Source of the DNA: Primula veris
Taxonomy: Eukaryota > Streptophyta > Magnoliopsida > Ericales > Primulaceae
Reading direction: 5' to 3'
Assembly: GCA_963682055.1 (NCBI GenBank)
Contig: OY821745.1
Location: 23,495,342 to 23,559,341, forward strand
DNA: 64,000 nt
This document shows positions 32,791 to 45,730 of this stretch, one piece after another (positions within the stretch are counted from its first letter, which is position 1; each line of letters starts with the position of its first letter). The position numbers and the translations under genes were made by a program. The notes beneath the pieces are model-generated. The model was given only the letters and a program-made list of their open reading frames with translations, was not told the DNA's origin and did not search any database.

Positions 32791-34143
32791 CCTTGATAGA
32801 GCAAACCCAATGGAAAAATCTATGATCGAATAAAAAAGAGTTTAACCGTGGTAGTAGTAGGTGTTCAACTACAAAGCAGGTGTCTCATCAAAATCTTGAC
32901 AGAATAAACCTAATGGGAAAAACATCTAGTCGAAGAACAAAAAAGTAAACAATGGTAAAAAGTATACGACATAATATTCTCTCTGATTTCAGGAACGTAT
33001 AACAGGGAACGTGTCTCGTTAAAAACTTTGCCAAGAAAAACCCAGTTAGAAAAAATCTTGGATTAAGAACAAAAAAAATATACAAGTATAAAATAAGATG
33101 CTCCTGCTCACTTGCACACGATAGAGTATGAGATAACAAATTGATATGCATGGTATATTTAGAGATTCATGTTACAAACACGAAACTAATAGCATATATA
33201 TTACACATTCTGTTTGCTATTAACGCTGACATGCGGCCTTCAAGCAAGCAATAGTGGTTATACATGGAAGGTGGATTTATTCTTACACATGCAAGTTCTA
33301 TAACCAAACAAAATAGGATGCATACGGCTGTAACATGTGATTTAGCTTATACAATTAATATACGTATAACATGTGACGTGTAATGTGTACAGTATAAAAA
33401 CCACTAACCGAACCGATTAGAGCGATTTATGGATTTATAAACCAAACCAACCCAAAAGACAATCTGATTTGTTTGGTTTATGATCGTTTGGTTCGGCTTT
33501 TTTGGTTCTCGTACCCCCTTGTGCATGGTTTTCTTTTGATTTTGTTAAAACTTAAAATGTGAGAAAGTGCGATCGTTCCTTTTTAACGTTAATTGGAATT
33601 AATGTTCTGTTTAGTAGTTTTGGAGTACGAGCGGACAAAATAGGCATGGTTTGACCCGAATCAAACATGGTGTATGTGGCCAAAATATACAATTTTGTAC
33701 CAAACCAAATTTTATGCATCCGTTGATGCGGTTGGGTTTGGATGGAAAAATAGGACAATTAGGTTTGGATCAAAGTTTTCCAAATTGTTCACTAATGGTT
33801 TTGGAAAACGATTTCACCTAACGTGTTTAAATCCTAACCATTTACACCCTTAATAACAATATATTAGAGCTTGAGGAATAATGACAACCCAAAGATTCAT
33901 GTATATTTCTCAAAACTAATTTATTGTTGAAACTAGAAAGTACAAACCATCTGAAATAACTCTGTGTTCGTCTTTATATCTTTAGAAATACTAGTGAATG
34001 AAGAATTTAACTGGTTTATAAAGAAGGTACAAATAAAAATTCATAACATAATGCAATTTTTTTTATATAAGTAAATGGGAAAGATTACCGTTTTTTAGAG
34101 ATAATGATCGCCATACATTTGCATAAATGACTACATCATCTTC
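32791..34143. other. Non-coding, nothing firmly recognised
   Basis: Mixed AT-rich sequence. An AACCGAACCG / GGTTTGGTTCGG-rich stretch near 33400-33510 suggests an old repeat. No gene. Confidence 0.45.
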
Positions 34144-34475
34144 GAGTCCGGATCATCTAACTCCTAGTCTATGTCCCCTTTCGTGCCCGCTTTCTTTTTT
34201 AACCCGATATATTTGTTAAAAAAATTGAAAAACTTTATGCAATTACTATTATACATGTATCGATACACTCCAACAATGTAAAAACTAGTATAAAATAATT
34301 AGTTAAATTAAAAAAATTGTTTAGGGCAAAATTATAGCCAAATATTATGAAATTTGCATATAATATATTATAAAAGTCTATAAAAATGTGTAACAAGTTG
34401 TAAAAATATATAATTTGGGCAAAAATAAGCAAGGAACGAAAGGCAACGAAAGTAGGGGACAGAGGATCCGGACTC
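34144..34475. mobile_element. Mutator-like MITE (332 bp)
   Basis: Ends GAGTCCGGATCATCTAA and ...GAGGATCCGGACTC are inverted repeats, and GTCCCCTTTCGTGCC is mirrored by GAAAGTAGGGGAC. Flanks ATCATCTTC (34135-34143) and ATCATTTTC (34476-34484) form a 9 bp target duplication with one mismatch, as expected for MULE-type insertion. A one-sided relative (GGGGACATG...CTGGACTC) is near 49860-49893. Confidence 0.75.
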
Positions 34476-36894
34476 ATCATTTTCCATTCTTGTATGCGCA
34501 TCAGAATTAGAGTTATGTCGAGGGTTAATTATACAATTCTTGTTAATCGGCTTATTATATTCGAGCCCCAACAAGTGTCACAAAGGGATTGGTTGTGGTG
34601 AGCTGTAGATTTGTCAACATAATATCCACGTATAATGAGAATACATTTCTTTCCATTAAACACTCAATACGTATTGATACAATGTTTCTAGTCTAAACTA
34701 CCTAATTTAATGTTACTTTTATTTTTTTATTTATTAATTATTGATTAATTTCATAATGGTTATGAATAACGTTGTACATATTATTTATATGTACATATTA
34801 ATGTGAAGATGATTTTCTGTAGTATAAAATAATACAAAACACTTGAACGACTTGATTAAATTACTTCGTTTTTCAAATGTTTACCTTAGTAAGCGGTCGG
34901 GGTCTTCACTAAAACTAAAATTACTAGATAAAAAAGTAAACATTAAGATACTAAAATCTTACACCCATTTTGAATCATTGGCGGAGCTACGAAGTTGTAT
35001 CGAGTACATACTGACCAATATACTGCAAACCCTTAAATTGAGCATAATGCATCATTTTATACAAGCAAATCAAGGGTGGCCTCTTCGGTAGGAGGGGCAA
35101 TCGCCTCTTGCCTCACGACTTCAAATACTTTCTAGGCATCACGATGCTGAAGGTCACGAAAGTAATTAATTTAATTTTTTTTTATATATATATATATAAC
35201 AAAAATATACATGTAAATATATGCTAGTAAAAAAACTTCACCCCCACCTAAACCAATTTAAGACCGCCAAGCCCGAACTTCTTGTGTTTTGAAAGTGAAT
35301 CTATCAAACTTGATCAACCATTGACGCCATTAGAAACATTTGCCGGTAACCAAAGCGTCATGAAATAATCAAAAGGAAGGAGTAAGTATGACCATAACAT
35401 AGAAATCACACTTGGAAAGGGTGTGTCAGATCAGTTAAGTCTTCCCGTCTTAGATTCTCCGGAATTCAAATTTATTGTATTTCGCCTCTACACATCTTCA
35501 CTTTGTTTTCTGGGCTCTAGTGAGTTACATGCATAGTTCGAAAAGGTCAAATCTCTGATACTTTTTTTTTTGTTATGGGATGGAGTCTATCTTGGAAATA
35601 ATAATTCTTATTTGCCTTTGCCTCAAAATATTTGAGCGTGTCGAAGCACGCATATGATCACGTCATCAAAGATTTTTTCTTCAAAAAAATGCAAGGAGAA
35701 TGAAGTTAAGATGACTGGATTTAAAAAACATCTCCCACCTTTTCTAACATATTTTAGAAACACACGTTAAGAATGAAGTTAAGAATGAAGTTACAGATAC
35801 CATCTCACCTTAGAAGAGTTATGATGACTAATAATTTGTATCTTAATTATCTTCCTTGGACCAAATGTATACATATTTCATATTTGCCATGTTTGCTTGC
35901 GGTATAAAAGGTGCTACAGGATTAATAGTCTCGTGAGACACACGTTATATATATATGAATTGTTTATTTACACAAATTGTATTCGGTGTTGTATAAAATA
36001 TAATACTAATTATAATACAATTTATTTTAATAAAGGGTATAACTAATAAAACATATATGAAGAAGGTATTATTTATCGCACTAATAGTAGCTAGTTATAA
36101 ATTATAGCCTATTATATTATCATGTAAACAAACATGACACTCAAATTACAAAAATGTTATACCTGCCTATAAGAGTATTATTGGCTTACAATTTTAGTAA
36201 CCAACATTTACGTTTTATGAACTTAGCAACAAACTAATTTTCGTACAATTAAGGGTTGCACAACCATAAATCGACGAAATTTCAATCCGTATGTCTCACA
36301 TTTATGATCTTGTAACGAACGTCGACAGAATCGTACTCACTGTATGATACGTTGTCAAAGGTGACCAACAGGCACTTTTGTCATTCTGTCCAGCATCATT
36401 CCCTTTAAGTAGATGAAATTAGGCAGTTCATTGTCTAAATATAATTAAAAAAAAATACTAAGACTTTACCAACTTTACAAACTAAGAAAATCCGCAATAT
36501 CTATGTAATATTTCTTTTTAAGTAGAAATTGTTAGTTAACAACAAATATATTTAACACTGGTTATGTTATATCATTCAGTAACTTTAACGATATTAAAAA
36601 AACTTGTTTAATTTAACAATAGACCTTAGTTGATGATGACGTGCCAAAAACAATTAACACACTTATATAATTAACTATTTATTCCACAATACTAACCATG
36701 AATTAACATAAAAATATATATATATAACTGAATTAAAATGGCAAACCAATGTAAGACTTGATTTTAACCTGCATATGTGACACTTAATATACATTTTAGT
36801 GGAGTTGTGTTAATATTTAAGATATTAAAATTAACAAGACCGAAAAAAAACCAAAAAACCAAAAAACCATTATGGTCGGTCTAAGATAATAAAT
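34476..36894. other. Non-coding, AT-rich
   Basis: The 34570-34665 part resembles 48670-48760 (GGGATTGG..., GATGAGAATACA). A plus-strand open stretch at 34843-35091 has no recognisable family. Nothing else supported. Confidence 0.45.
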
Positions 36895-37310
36895 GGAAAA
36901 AAATACGTTTAGTGTATTGTACTCCTAATGTTTAACGATTTAGATACCGCAGTACCAATTTTAACAATTGAGATACCAAAATACGAAATTTGTCATAATT
37001 GAAAATCTAATGTTAAACAAAATGATGAAATTACACTCATATTCTCTTGGCTATCGAATGATGAGTGCAATCTATCAACATCCGTAAAAAAAAACTCCAA
37101 ATGTGAGATAATTTCATCGATTTATATTTTTAGTCTCTTAATTAAAGAAAATTTTGTAATTTGCTAACTTAATCATTCAAAATAGTACTGTCGTACCCAG
37201 ATCATTAACTATTAGAGTCAGTACCCAAATCATTAAACTATAAGAGCCTACCAAATCATTAACTATTAGAGTCAGTACCCAAATCATTAACTATAAGAGC
37301 CTACGTATCA
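36895..37310 (+). mobile_element. Third member of the foldback family, without TRIM
   Basis: It begins GGAAAAAAATACGTTTAGTG like the copies at 4698 and 20318. It reads AATGTTTAACGATTTAGATA across the point where those copies carry the TRIM, with one ATTTA rather than two: a paralogous empty site. The right half contains a 54 bp direct duplication (37201-37254 and 37255-37307). The right terminus is degraded. Confidence 0.65.
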
Positions 37311-38595
37311 ATTTCTTTAAATTTTTCCATAATTTTGGGTGAAACACCTATTTTTTCTAACTTAACAACAAATTTAACCCAAAACACATTTTATCAATCT
37401 CGCTATCACATTTCTTTTAATTATATTATAATAGTTTTAATCAATAAAATAAGAAACAATCAATGAGATAATGTGGGCCCAAGTGATAATGTCATATGAT
37501 AGAAGAGCCTGAATTTTTCTACTACACTTTTTCTGAAAAAACGGTCAAATCGTACATTTTTTTTTACGAACCGTAGATTTTAAATGCAGACCGTAGATCT
37601 ACAGTTTGGCTTTAAGTCAAAACAATAGATTAAATGTACAGACCATACATATTATCTACGATTTGCACTAAAAAATGACCAAAATACCCCTGCATCGAAT
37701 TAAATTTAAAAACAGACTTTCTCTCTTTCACGGTTACATATTTTATATAAAAATAAAACCCCAAATCAACCAAAATAAAAACTATAACCACAAAACTTCA
37801 TCCGATTAAACCACGTTAAGCTTTAATTCACCGAATTAGATATGCTAATTCAAGCTATTTCTTAATTCCCTATTTTATTATATATTTTAAAAGTTTCAAT
37901 TTGTAAAATAGGGAAAAAGTTATTAAATATGCCAATTGATTAATTGATTATGCACTTGGTGATTATAATTGCTTGTTATTTGTTTATATTAACTAAAAAA
38001 ACTTAGAGTTGTTAATATTTTTCTCGTTTTATAAAAACTAGGGTTTTTATTCAAATTTGTTTATTTAGATATTTATTACTAATTGTTTTGTTGTCATTAA
38101 TTGTATATGTTCCTTATCCTGCTTGAATTGGGAAAAATAAAAATTGTTAGGGTTTATTAATATTTACCCGTTTTGAAAATTAGGGTTTTTTATAAAATTT
38201 ATTGATTTATATGTTAATTATTTTGTTTGCATAAATATTAGTTGTAACTTTTATGTGGAATCCTAGCTAATCTAACACTTTTGAAAAGCGGGCATGGTTT
38301 GTTGGCCTAATTACTTTCTAGATGGATATATTTTACCAACTATATTTGCTAGGCTAATATATATGCTAACATTTTCTGAAAAATTGTTTAATTTTGTATC
38401 CATTTTTCATAGAGGTTCTCCATGTTTCAGCCAAGTCCATAGATTAAAGCTAAGATGGACAACTTACGCCAGTCCGGTCATATATCAAATAAGACTTGAG
38501 AGGCTGGGAGAGAAGAGGAGAGTGGGGAGGCGGACAAGATACGACTATACAATTATAGTTGGGAGATACCGACGTCTCCAACGGTGGTACATAAT
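37311..38595. other. Upstream of the MAIN-like pseudogene, no gene seen
   Basis: AT-rich. The repeated phrase ACCGTAGAT(T/C) near 37570-37605 could be a repeat remnant. No exon recognised. Confidence 0.4.
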
Positions 38596-40166
38596 ATGAT
38601 TATAGCGGGCTTTTATGCTATTCACATAATATGTAATTATACCGTAGATCGAGGCTTGTTTAAATCATTAGTGGATAGGTGACGTGATGAGACCCACACA
38701 TTCCATTTTTACGGTGGAGAGTTGGGGATATCTCTACAAAATTTAGAAATCATGTTTGGATTGAGGGTGGATGGTCGTGCTGTTACCCGATCGGAGAGGA
38801 ATGATAATAAGACAACCATGTTGGATTTGGTAGAGAGTTTGTTGGGTGCTCGATCTCCTGACAATCAAGTTGATACAAACTGTGTAACGGTTAGACTTGA
38901 TTGGATATTACGTACTTTTAGGGAACTACCCCCGAGCCTAGTGATGAGCGATTGTTATATCAGTCCACGACTGCCATGTTACTATTGTTTGCTGCACATG
39001 TTTTTTCAGATAAAAGCAGTGATCAGATTCCACTATTGCCTCTGCTCTTTTTTAAGGATTTCGATATGTGTGGAGAATATAGTTGGTGATCAGCTCTCCT
39101 GGCTTGGTTGGAGGCTAATTTATGCAAATTGTTTCGGAGTAAATCTAATGAAATAAGCGGTGTAGTGTTGTTTCTTGATATGTGGGCGATGACTAGGCTA
39201 CTGCTTGTTAGACCGTGTGAATGATTGCCTGCTGATATACACCCACCTCAGGGATTGCCTAGGTATCCCCTCGGCTATAGGTATAATATTATTTAATTTT
39301 TGTATTCGATTTCCATTATTTTTTTTGTGTATTTATCATTTAATTATTTTATTTATATTTGTTGTTTATCTACTTTACTTGTATATTACAGATGGAAAAT
39401 GTGGAGGCCTGCTAATCCTATACCATATGTCTACGGTCATAATGTGATCCATTTACGGACCAGTTTGACCAGATGTCGCATGAACAAGTAAATTTTCACT
39501 TTCTTATTTTCTACCTATAATTGTTACATATTATATGTTGTATATGATTGCATCTTGGTCTTATTTGGATATTACATACTTGGATGTTATTTAATTTTTG
39601 AAGCAGTTTTTTACACATCTTTTAAGTTGTTTTTTAAACAGCTTGTAAGCTGTTTTTACAAGACTTTTAAGCTGTTGTTTTTTACACAGGTATTAAGTTG
39701 TTTTTAAACAGCTTAAAAGCTGTTTTTTTAAACAGCTATTAAGCTGTTTTTTACACAGCTTTTAAGCTGTTTTGTACATAGCTTTTTAACTTGTGTTTAC
39801 ATATTTTTACAATAATTTTACGATTATAGATAGTCTGGCAGCCTTACGGGAACATCGATCACTATCCGGAATATTGCATACGGGATCGTGATATGTGGCA
39901 TTCTTGCGTTCCGCTCATTTGTAATGACAAGATTGAGTTCCATCCGGGACAGGTTCATGAGCCAGTTTGGTTTTGTTCAGATTGTCCCTACGAATATTTG
40001 GAAAACCAATCAGAGTCATGGGAAGGATAGAAGATATGAGAATAAATCTGACCAAAAGCACGATTGGCCTAAACTTTTCAACGAGTTTATAACCGTGTGG
40101 AATGACCGCCACAACCGACTTATTAATGGCGACTTAGGTATGTCAGATCTACGGTTTGCAGTGTAA
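38596..40166 (+). pseudogene. MAIN-like (plant mobile domain) pseudogene
   Basis: Plus-strand blocks: GFYAIHIICNYTVDRGLFKS, LVDR, a stop, RDETHTFHFYGGELGISLQN, LEIMFGLRVDGRAVTRSE, LLGARSPDNQV, VRLDWILRTFRELPP. These follow the MAIN/MAIL order 'aLveRWrpETHTFhlp.GE.tiTLqDVe.l.GLpvDG'. Two intron-like gaps follow: an exon with WRPANPIPYVYGHNVIHLRT after TTACAG (39391), and one with PEYCIRDRDMWHSCVPLICN and HPGQVHEPVWF after ATTATAG (about 39830). Stops and shifts inactivate it. It belongs to a PMD branch different from the one at 6.6-10.9 kb. Such domains occur both in host genes and in transposons; no transposon ends were identified. Confidence 0.72.
39610..39795. repeat. AAGCTGTTTTT minisatellite in a PMD intron
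   Basis: About eight imperfect repeats of ACAGCTTTTAAGCTGTTTTT. The core AAGCTGT pairs with ACAGCTT in neighbouring units, so the array is self-complementary. It lies in the second intron-like gap of the MAIN-like pseudogene. Confidence 0.75.
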
Positions 40167-40520
40167 ATACCCTTGCATACCCTATCCATAAAAATCCGCC
40201 AACAACACTTACACAATTCTGGAAAATTTTGTTTGATTTGACAACACACAAGTTCGTCCTTCTTATTAAAATGCTATCCGAAAATAACTTCTCAATTTAT
40301 GATTAAAGATTCAAAATAACTAAATATGAATTTTTTTTTTACAAATAACGAACCTATCTAGCTTGGCCTGCTTGAGGCTTTTCACTTAATTATACAAAAA
40401 AACACAAAAAAGCACGCTGTTAGGCTAAAGACCAAAATTTAGTATAACTTAATAAGTTTAAAGCAAAAATCAATCTTAAAATCTGCAACCAAACAAACCC
40501 ATAACAAGATCAAATGCATG
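40167..40520. other. Spacer between convergent gene fragments
   Basis: No third hydrolase exon could be found here on the minus strand, although one would be expected. No other feature seen. Confidence 0.45.
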
Positions 40521-40522
40521 AC

Positions 40523-41586
40523 CAGTCTAGGATAAGGCGAGGCTGAAGGGTGCCACGCCAGTAGTTTGGGTCCACTAAACCGGCAGCATTCTTCAGCCAA
40601 TCAATTCTGAACACCTCAGCAACCACTGTTCGTACACCGTAACCTTTTAAGGTCTGCTGAAACTTCTCACTTGTATTATTCCCTAAGCCCTACAAATATA
40701 AAGTAAGGTAATTAAAAACTTATACGAGAATGCAAACGTATGGATTACGTAGTTGAGAGGTGACATAAATCTTGATCAAATTTTCATTCCTAGGCAAGTC
40801 ATTTAGGAATCCAAGTATACTAATAACCTTATCATGACAACAAAGGATGACCAACATGGTGTTAGTGATTAGATTCTAGGAGGTCCTTGGTACGATTATA
40901 CCTTGTCTTATTATATATCCTCGGTTCTACCTAACATAGGGGTCTCAGAAGAAATCTTTGCTTCAAATTGAGAATGAAATGGATATTACATTGTACTAAG
41001 CTAGAAGCAAGACGAAAGAAGAACTTATAATCGGCAAACAATAACAATTCTACGCCAATTCATATTTATTAAAGTGGCACTACAGCAAAAATAGTGCTTA
41101 GACCAAATCTATTTCTTAGTTTAACTAACTTCCTTTTCTAGTAAAATAAACTTATAAAAGGCGAGTATTCTTAATAACAAAGAACTTTACTGCATACTTT
41201 AAGCTGATAAACCCCAAAAAACCTCAAATTTTAAGGTGATAAACAAGCAACCAGTGTAAACATTTTGCCCATAATAGTGTCCCTTACCTAAAAAGAGACA
41301 AACATCATAAACTGTCAACCGAAAATGAAAAATAAATAATACCCTTTTGAATAAACGCTAAGATGAGGAAACCAATGTATATTTTTTTTTAAAAGTCAGC
41401 TGGGTAATAAATTAAATACCGAGTATTGGTTATGTTTTTTCCCCCAAAAACACAGCTTAGAGAAAAGAAAAAAATATTAACTGGAAGAATAACGCCAGGT
41501 CGGCATTTGAGGGCGGCAGAACAACAGAATTTTCGGCGACTTTTGAGGTTGTGTTGCGGCGGTGCCAATGCCAGACTCAAAGCCAT
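40523..41586 (-). CDS. 5' part of an alpha/beta-hydrolase gene (two exons)
   Basis: Exon 1 (41586-41482) starts MALSLALAPPQHNLKS, a Ser/Ala/Lys/Arg-rich leader that could be a plastid transit peptide. It ends ALKCRPGVILP at a phase-0 donor (CCA|GTTAAT). Exon 2 (40689-40523) follows an acceptor TTTGTAG and reads GLGNNTSEKFQQTLKGYGVR, TVVAEVFRIDWLKNAAGLVD, PNYWRGTLQPRLILDW, ending at G|GTCATG. The join gives PGVILPGLGNN and later 'vvAkVsR.DWlrNAAGLlDpnYWrGTLrPRPvLDW', which I recall from a conserved plastid alpha/beta-hydrolase family. Both exons are free of stops. The catalytic part downstream is missing, so this is a truncated gene or a captured fragment. Confidence 0.68.
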
Positions 41587-41599
41587 TCACTCACTCACT

Positions 41600-43340
41600 C
41601 CCCACTGACTGGTTGCCCTTTTTTTCTATATTTTGTTTTTTACAAGTTTAAATACTAGCAAACTTATTTTTATTAATACTTTGGCCCTAATTTTTTAGTT
41701 TTTACTAATACTTTGGCCGTAGTTTTACCGCAAAACTCTATATAGTTAGAAAATGCGTTTCTATGAAAATCTGTTTCGTTTTTAAATCATACTCTTCGGA
41801 AAACGTTTCTGAACCATAAGTGAAATATTGTAAAATACTTCAATAATATTTTTTCGTAATTTTAATAATACTAAAACTGATCTTTACTGAAACTTCAAGA
41901 AAGCTTTTACAATAATATTTTTGTAATAAATTAGAAAAAAATTCATCACAACATGATGAAAGAAGTTTCTAATATAGAATATGTAACATTTAAATAAATT
42001 ATTGGCATTGTTACTTAAATTTTAACAATATTGAATATTCATTCGTATTATAATTGTGGAATATGTAAGAAAGTCATATATATATATTTTTTTTTATTTT
42101 CCTCTATAACGGCGCTTCGCGTTTCATATAAATTTTTGAACTGCGTTTCATGTTTCCGTTTCCCATACCGCTTCTTGTTCCCGTTTCACAAGTTGCAACT
42201 ATGTTTTGGCCCTCAAATTTCACCCCTCAAGCTTTGCCTACCATACAAATACGCTAATACAAATTTTATACCACTACCGTAGCACACCTATGCTATCCCA
42301 AAAGTGTGGTATCCCAAAAGTGTGGTAACTGGTATGATTAATGTACGGTACTGTACATTATTACATCGATAGCGTCACAAAAAATCAAACTAGCAGTTAG
42401 TCATGTCACATTATACTGTATATAACTATCTCCTAATCAATTTGATGTTAACATTAGTTGAATTTGTTTTCTAACCATGAACTATCAATAGAGCAATTAT
42501 ATTTCCAAAGTGAGAATTTTAATAGAGAACCTCTCACTCAATCATTAAGTTACAATTCTAGCCAAGGCGCAGCAAGTCCAGTGAGTACTCAGTAAGAATT
42601 AAGAAATCCAGTGATTAAACAATCTTCAATCTACTCAATATAAACTATATAACTACAACAAAATTCCATAAATGTACAATTATAATATCAAAATTCTGCC
42701 GTTAAATCATTTTAATAACACGCAGGTACATACATATTGATCTTTGAAGCCATATAATAAACTAGTAAATTAGTATTTACCCGCGTAAACGAATGTTCTA
42801 AAAGTCGAGCCTATACTAAATTAGGCAGAGTCTAGAAACCTAGCAGATTAGGCAGAATTAAGCGGATTAGGCGTTGATTAAGAGCAATTGGGCGCAATGA
42901 GGCGTTATGTGACCAATTTCCGCCTATTACCCACCTTATGTCTTTTTGGACACCGGCGTAACCTATCTAGCTTCTATTAATAGACGTGATGTCCACCTTT
43001 AAAATGATATAATTTTTTTCTTGTTTGTAAGCCTTAAACTTTTCACTTTTTACTTTGTGTCCTATTTTAATTGCATCCATGAAAATCAAAATTGGAATGC
43101 GGATCAACACCCTTAATTTGTAAAAGTAAATGCGGTTTCGATTCGGTGCACCTATGACTTCGATTATAACTCCGTTATCGGGAATCTATTTTCTGGTCAA
43201 GTTATAGTTGGATTTGGGTCTTGGTCTCTTTTGCCATTCATTGTCATTTTTAATTCTTGACTCTTCCAAACGGCTGTTATGATTAATAACGCCCACGAGA
43301 AAATATTCAACTAAGGAATGTATTCTTCTACTCATTATGA
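41600..43340. other. Non-coding, minor repeats only
   Basis: A tandem 20 bp duplication containing CCCAAAAGTGTGGTA lies at about 42294-42332. No gene recognised. Confidence 0.45.
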
Positions 43341-43937
43341 GGTTGGGCTAAAGTAAAAAAAAATGTGATTCCTTTGTGTAGTATTTTTGATAATTTTTGC
43401 TTGAGACTCCACATGATCCCTTCTCAAAATCAATAGAACACGGACATCGAAGCGTGACCTTTTTAAACAAAGGAAAAGAAAGACCTGTTGGTAGAAAATT
43501 AAAATTTTTAAAAGAAAACCCTAGCGAGCTAAAGGAACAATTAATCAATAAATAAAATGCTTGCCAAACGCGGCTACACGACAAAATGGTTTTAACAAAA
43601 TTATAAAAGAAGAACTAAACAATTGCAATTTGCCCGTAGGCTACAACATCAAAACTGATCTAAAATAAAAAGAAAGCGAAAGCCCCGAACCCATGTGATG
43701 CATTGCAATGGCTCCTATCCAAAAGTCTCAACCTAAGTTGTACCTGAAAGACAAAACTGTAACGGTGAGTCCCACACACATACATAGATGGGACGGCACC
43801 ACAAATTACCGTCACTCCATTCCATAAATGCAAGACTACCAACAACAACTATGGTAGCAACAAATAAAAAAAGAAATAAAATAACGTCGTAAAACAAGAT
43901 AAATTAAATAACTTCCACACACAACTAAAGCATACAT

Positions 43938-44300
43938 GGACCTCTCACGCCAGCTACCCCAGTCCGTAAGGTAGGTCATTCCCTATCTCTTCGGCCGTCT
44001 TATGTCCCCGGAATTAGAGAGAGACATAGACCATTGCTAACATAAAAATAGATTTATAGTGCGCACTTGGACCTCTTATGCCACTCGTCTCAGTCCGTAA
44101 GACGAGTCATTCACTATCCCTTCGACCGTCTTATGTCCCCGGAATTAGTGAGAGACATAGACCATAGCTAACAATAAAATAAATATAGTGCACACTGAGA
44201 CCTCTCACGCCACTCGCCACAGTCCGTAAGACGAGTCATTCCCTATCCCCTCGGCCGTCTTCTGTCCCCGAAATTAGGGAGAGACAGAGACCATTGCCAC
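43938..44300. repeat. ~130 bp tandem repeat, three copies
   Basis: Units start at about 43938, 44069 and 44198 with GGACCTCTCACGCCA or variants. Each contains CAGTCCGTAAG, TCGGCCGTCTTATGTCCCC and GAGAGACATAGACCAT. Spacing 129-131 bp. Confidence 0.88.
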
Positions 44301-44316
44301 TATAGCTAAATCACAA

Positions 44317-44456
44317 GGCCTCGGCCAATAATATAAATCCACGCAAATATCACATTCTCATATGGCCTCGGCTAATAATATAAATGCACGTAAATATCAC
44401 ATTCTCATACGGGCTCGGCCAATAATATAAATCCACACAAATATCACATTCTCATA
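44317..44456. repeat. 47 bp tandem repeat, three copies
   Basis: Units starting at 44317, 44364 and 44411: GGCCTCGGCCAATAATATAA, then ATATCACATTCTCATA. Confidence 0.9.
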
Positions 44457-45334
44457 CGTCACTTTGACGCAATTCAACTAAGCACATAAGCATAGATACT
44501 AGATTCACAACTAGCCAACCAACTCTAACAACATAAAATTCCATTCAGGCATTTTAACAAACACCTTGTATGCGCAATATAAAACTCATCTTTATTCAAC
44601 AATATTTTATTCAATTCTATCAACAACCATAATAACTCGATTCGTAAAACATGCAAACCCATTCATAATCTCATTAATTCGAAATTAATATGTCTCAAGT
44701 CTCAACTTTTACAATTCAAACAATGGAATTAAAATTACCACAAATAAACCCCAATTAACAATTTAAGAACATAATTAATAATAAAGACAAAAACCCCCAA
44801 TTTATAATAAACACAAAACCAAAACCTAACATACACCCTCGTCTAGTCGCAATGAATAACCCCCGTTACCTTAGAGCGTAGAGGATATGTTTCCGATAAG
44901 AACCCGCTAATGGTGGTTTCCTCTTTTTTTTTTCTTCTTCTTCTTCTTATTTTCTCTCTTTTTCTCTCTTTTCTCTTGTTTTAGGTTTGTTTTTGGTTTA
45001 ATGAATTAAAAGTGGGCTGATTTGAGGTTTAGAAAAACTGTTTTGAGAAAGTTTGTGAAAGCGAACTATTTGGTCCCCAAAGTTCTAAAAGTTAACTCTA
45101 AATCCAAAAATATTGTTTTACTACTCAAAAATAACAAATATTTAGAAACAAATCTATTGGGTCCTTTTTATTAGTAAAATTAGTAACAGGTTTTTAAAAT
45201 AAAGCTTTTTGGAAGAGTTTCGGTTTTTGGCTAAAAATTAGTCGAGTGACCGGTTTTTGGTAAAATTTGAATAAAACGTTTTTGGATAAATTAATTCCTA
45301 ATTAAAAATATTTATAAAAATACGGGATGTTACA

Positions 45335-45730
45335 TAATTTGTCAACTAAATGGCAGCATTTACATAGCTCTATTCCAAATTCCTTTTTTTTCTCAATAGA
45401 TCCTTAATTTGAAACCAACGACTGAAAACTGTAATTATTTGTAAATTAGTATTGATGGTCATGTGGCAAAAATCTAGAGTAGAACCAATAGAACATTCAA
45501 TTGGCTGTAGCGTGTAGAATGTTATATAACTCAAATGACATTTCGGTGATCCATTAATTATTTTTGATAAAATGCATTTGAAAATTGCATAATTAAGTCT
45601 AGTATTGGAATAATCCATGAGCATTGAATTCTACTCCAATATAAGACTCAACCGACCAAGTTCATCTACTTATAAGCATTGATATTTCTGCCATTTTTTT
45701 TCATCCAAACACTCCAAAAGGAGGGGGGTC
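45335..45730. other. Non-coding spacer
   Basis: No coding signal. The minus-strand open frame at 45370-45624 has no family resemblance. Confidence 0.45.

Larger units (their letters stand above)
43758..45334 (-). mobile_element. Ty3/gypsy-type LTR (probably solo or truncated)
   Basis: Read on the minus strand it starts TGTAACATCCCGTATTTTTA at 45334, a start typical of chromovirus (Tekay/Del-like) LTRs, and contains CCCCAAAGTTCTAAAAGTTA-type sequence near that end. The other end is placed at TGTAAC (43758) but is uncertain. I see no 5 bp target duplication, PBS or coding domain next to it. It contains two tandem repeat arrays. Confidence 0.5.

Noticed and set aside
34235..34501. Hydrophobic minus-strand ORF resembling a small membrane protein
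   Set aside because: It overlaps a well-defined MITE and its AT-rich composition yields hydrophobic codons by chance.
38294..38599. 101-codon plus-strand ORF upstream of the MAIN-like pseudogene
   Set aside because: Its residues do not follow the PMD pattern; the PMD homology begins later and in another frame.
43348..43584. 78-codon minus-strand ORF
   Set aside because: No recognisable domain, and it lies next to a repeat-rich LTR; judged to be chance.
43938..44460. Regularly spaced repeats that could suggest a CRISPR-like array
   Set aside because: Units are directly adjacent with no variable spacers, in a plant LTR context; they are ordinary tandem repeats.
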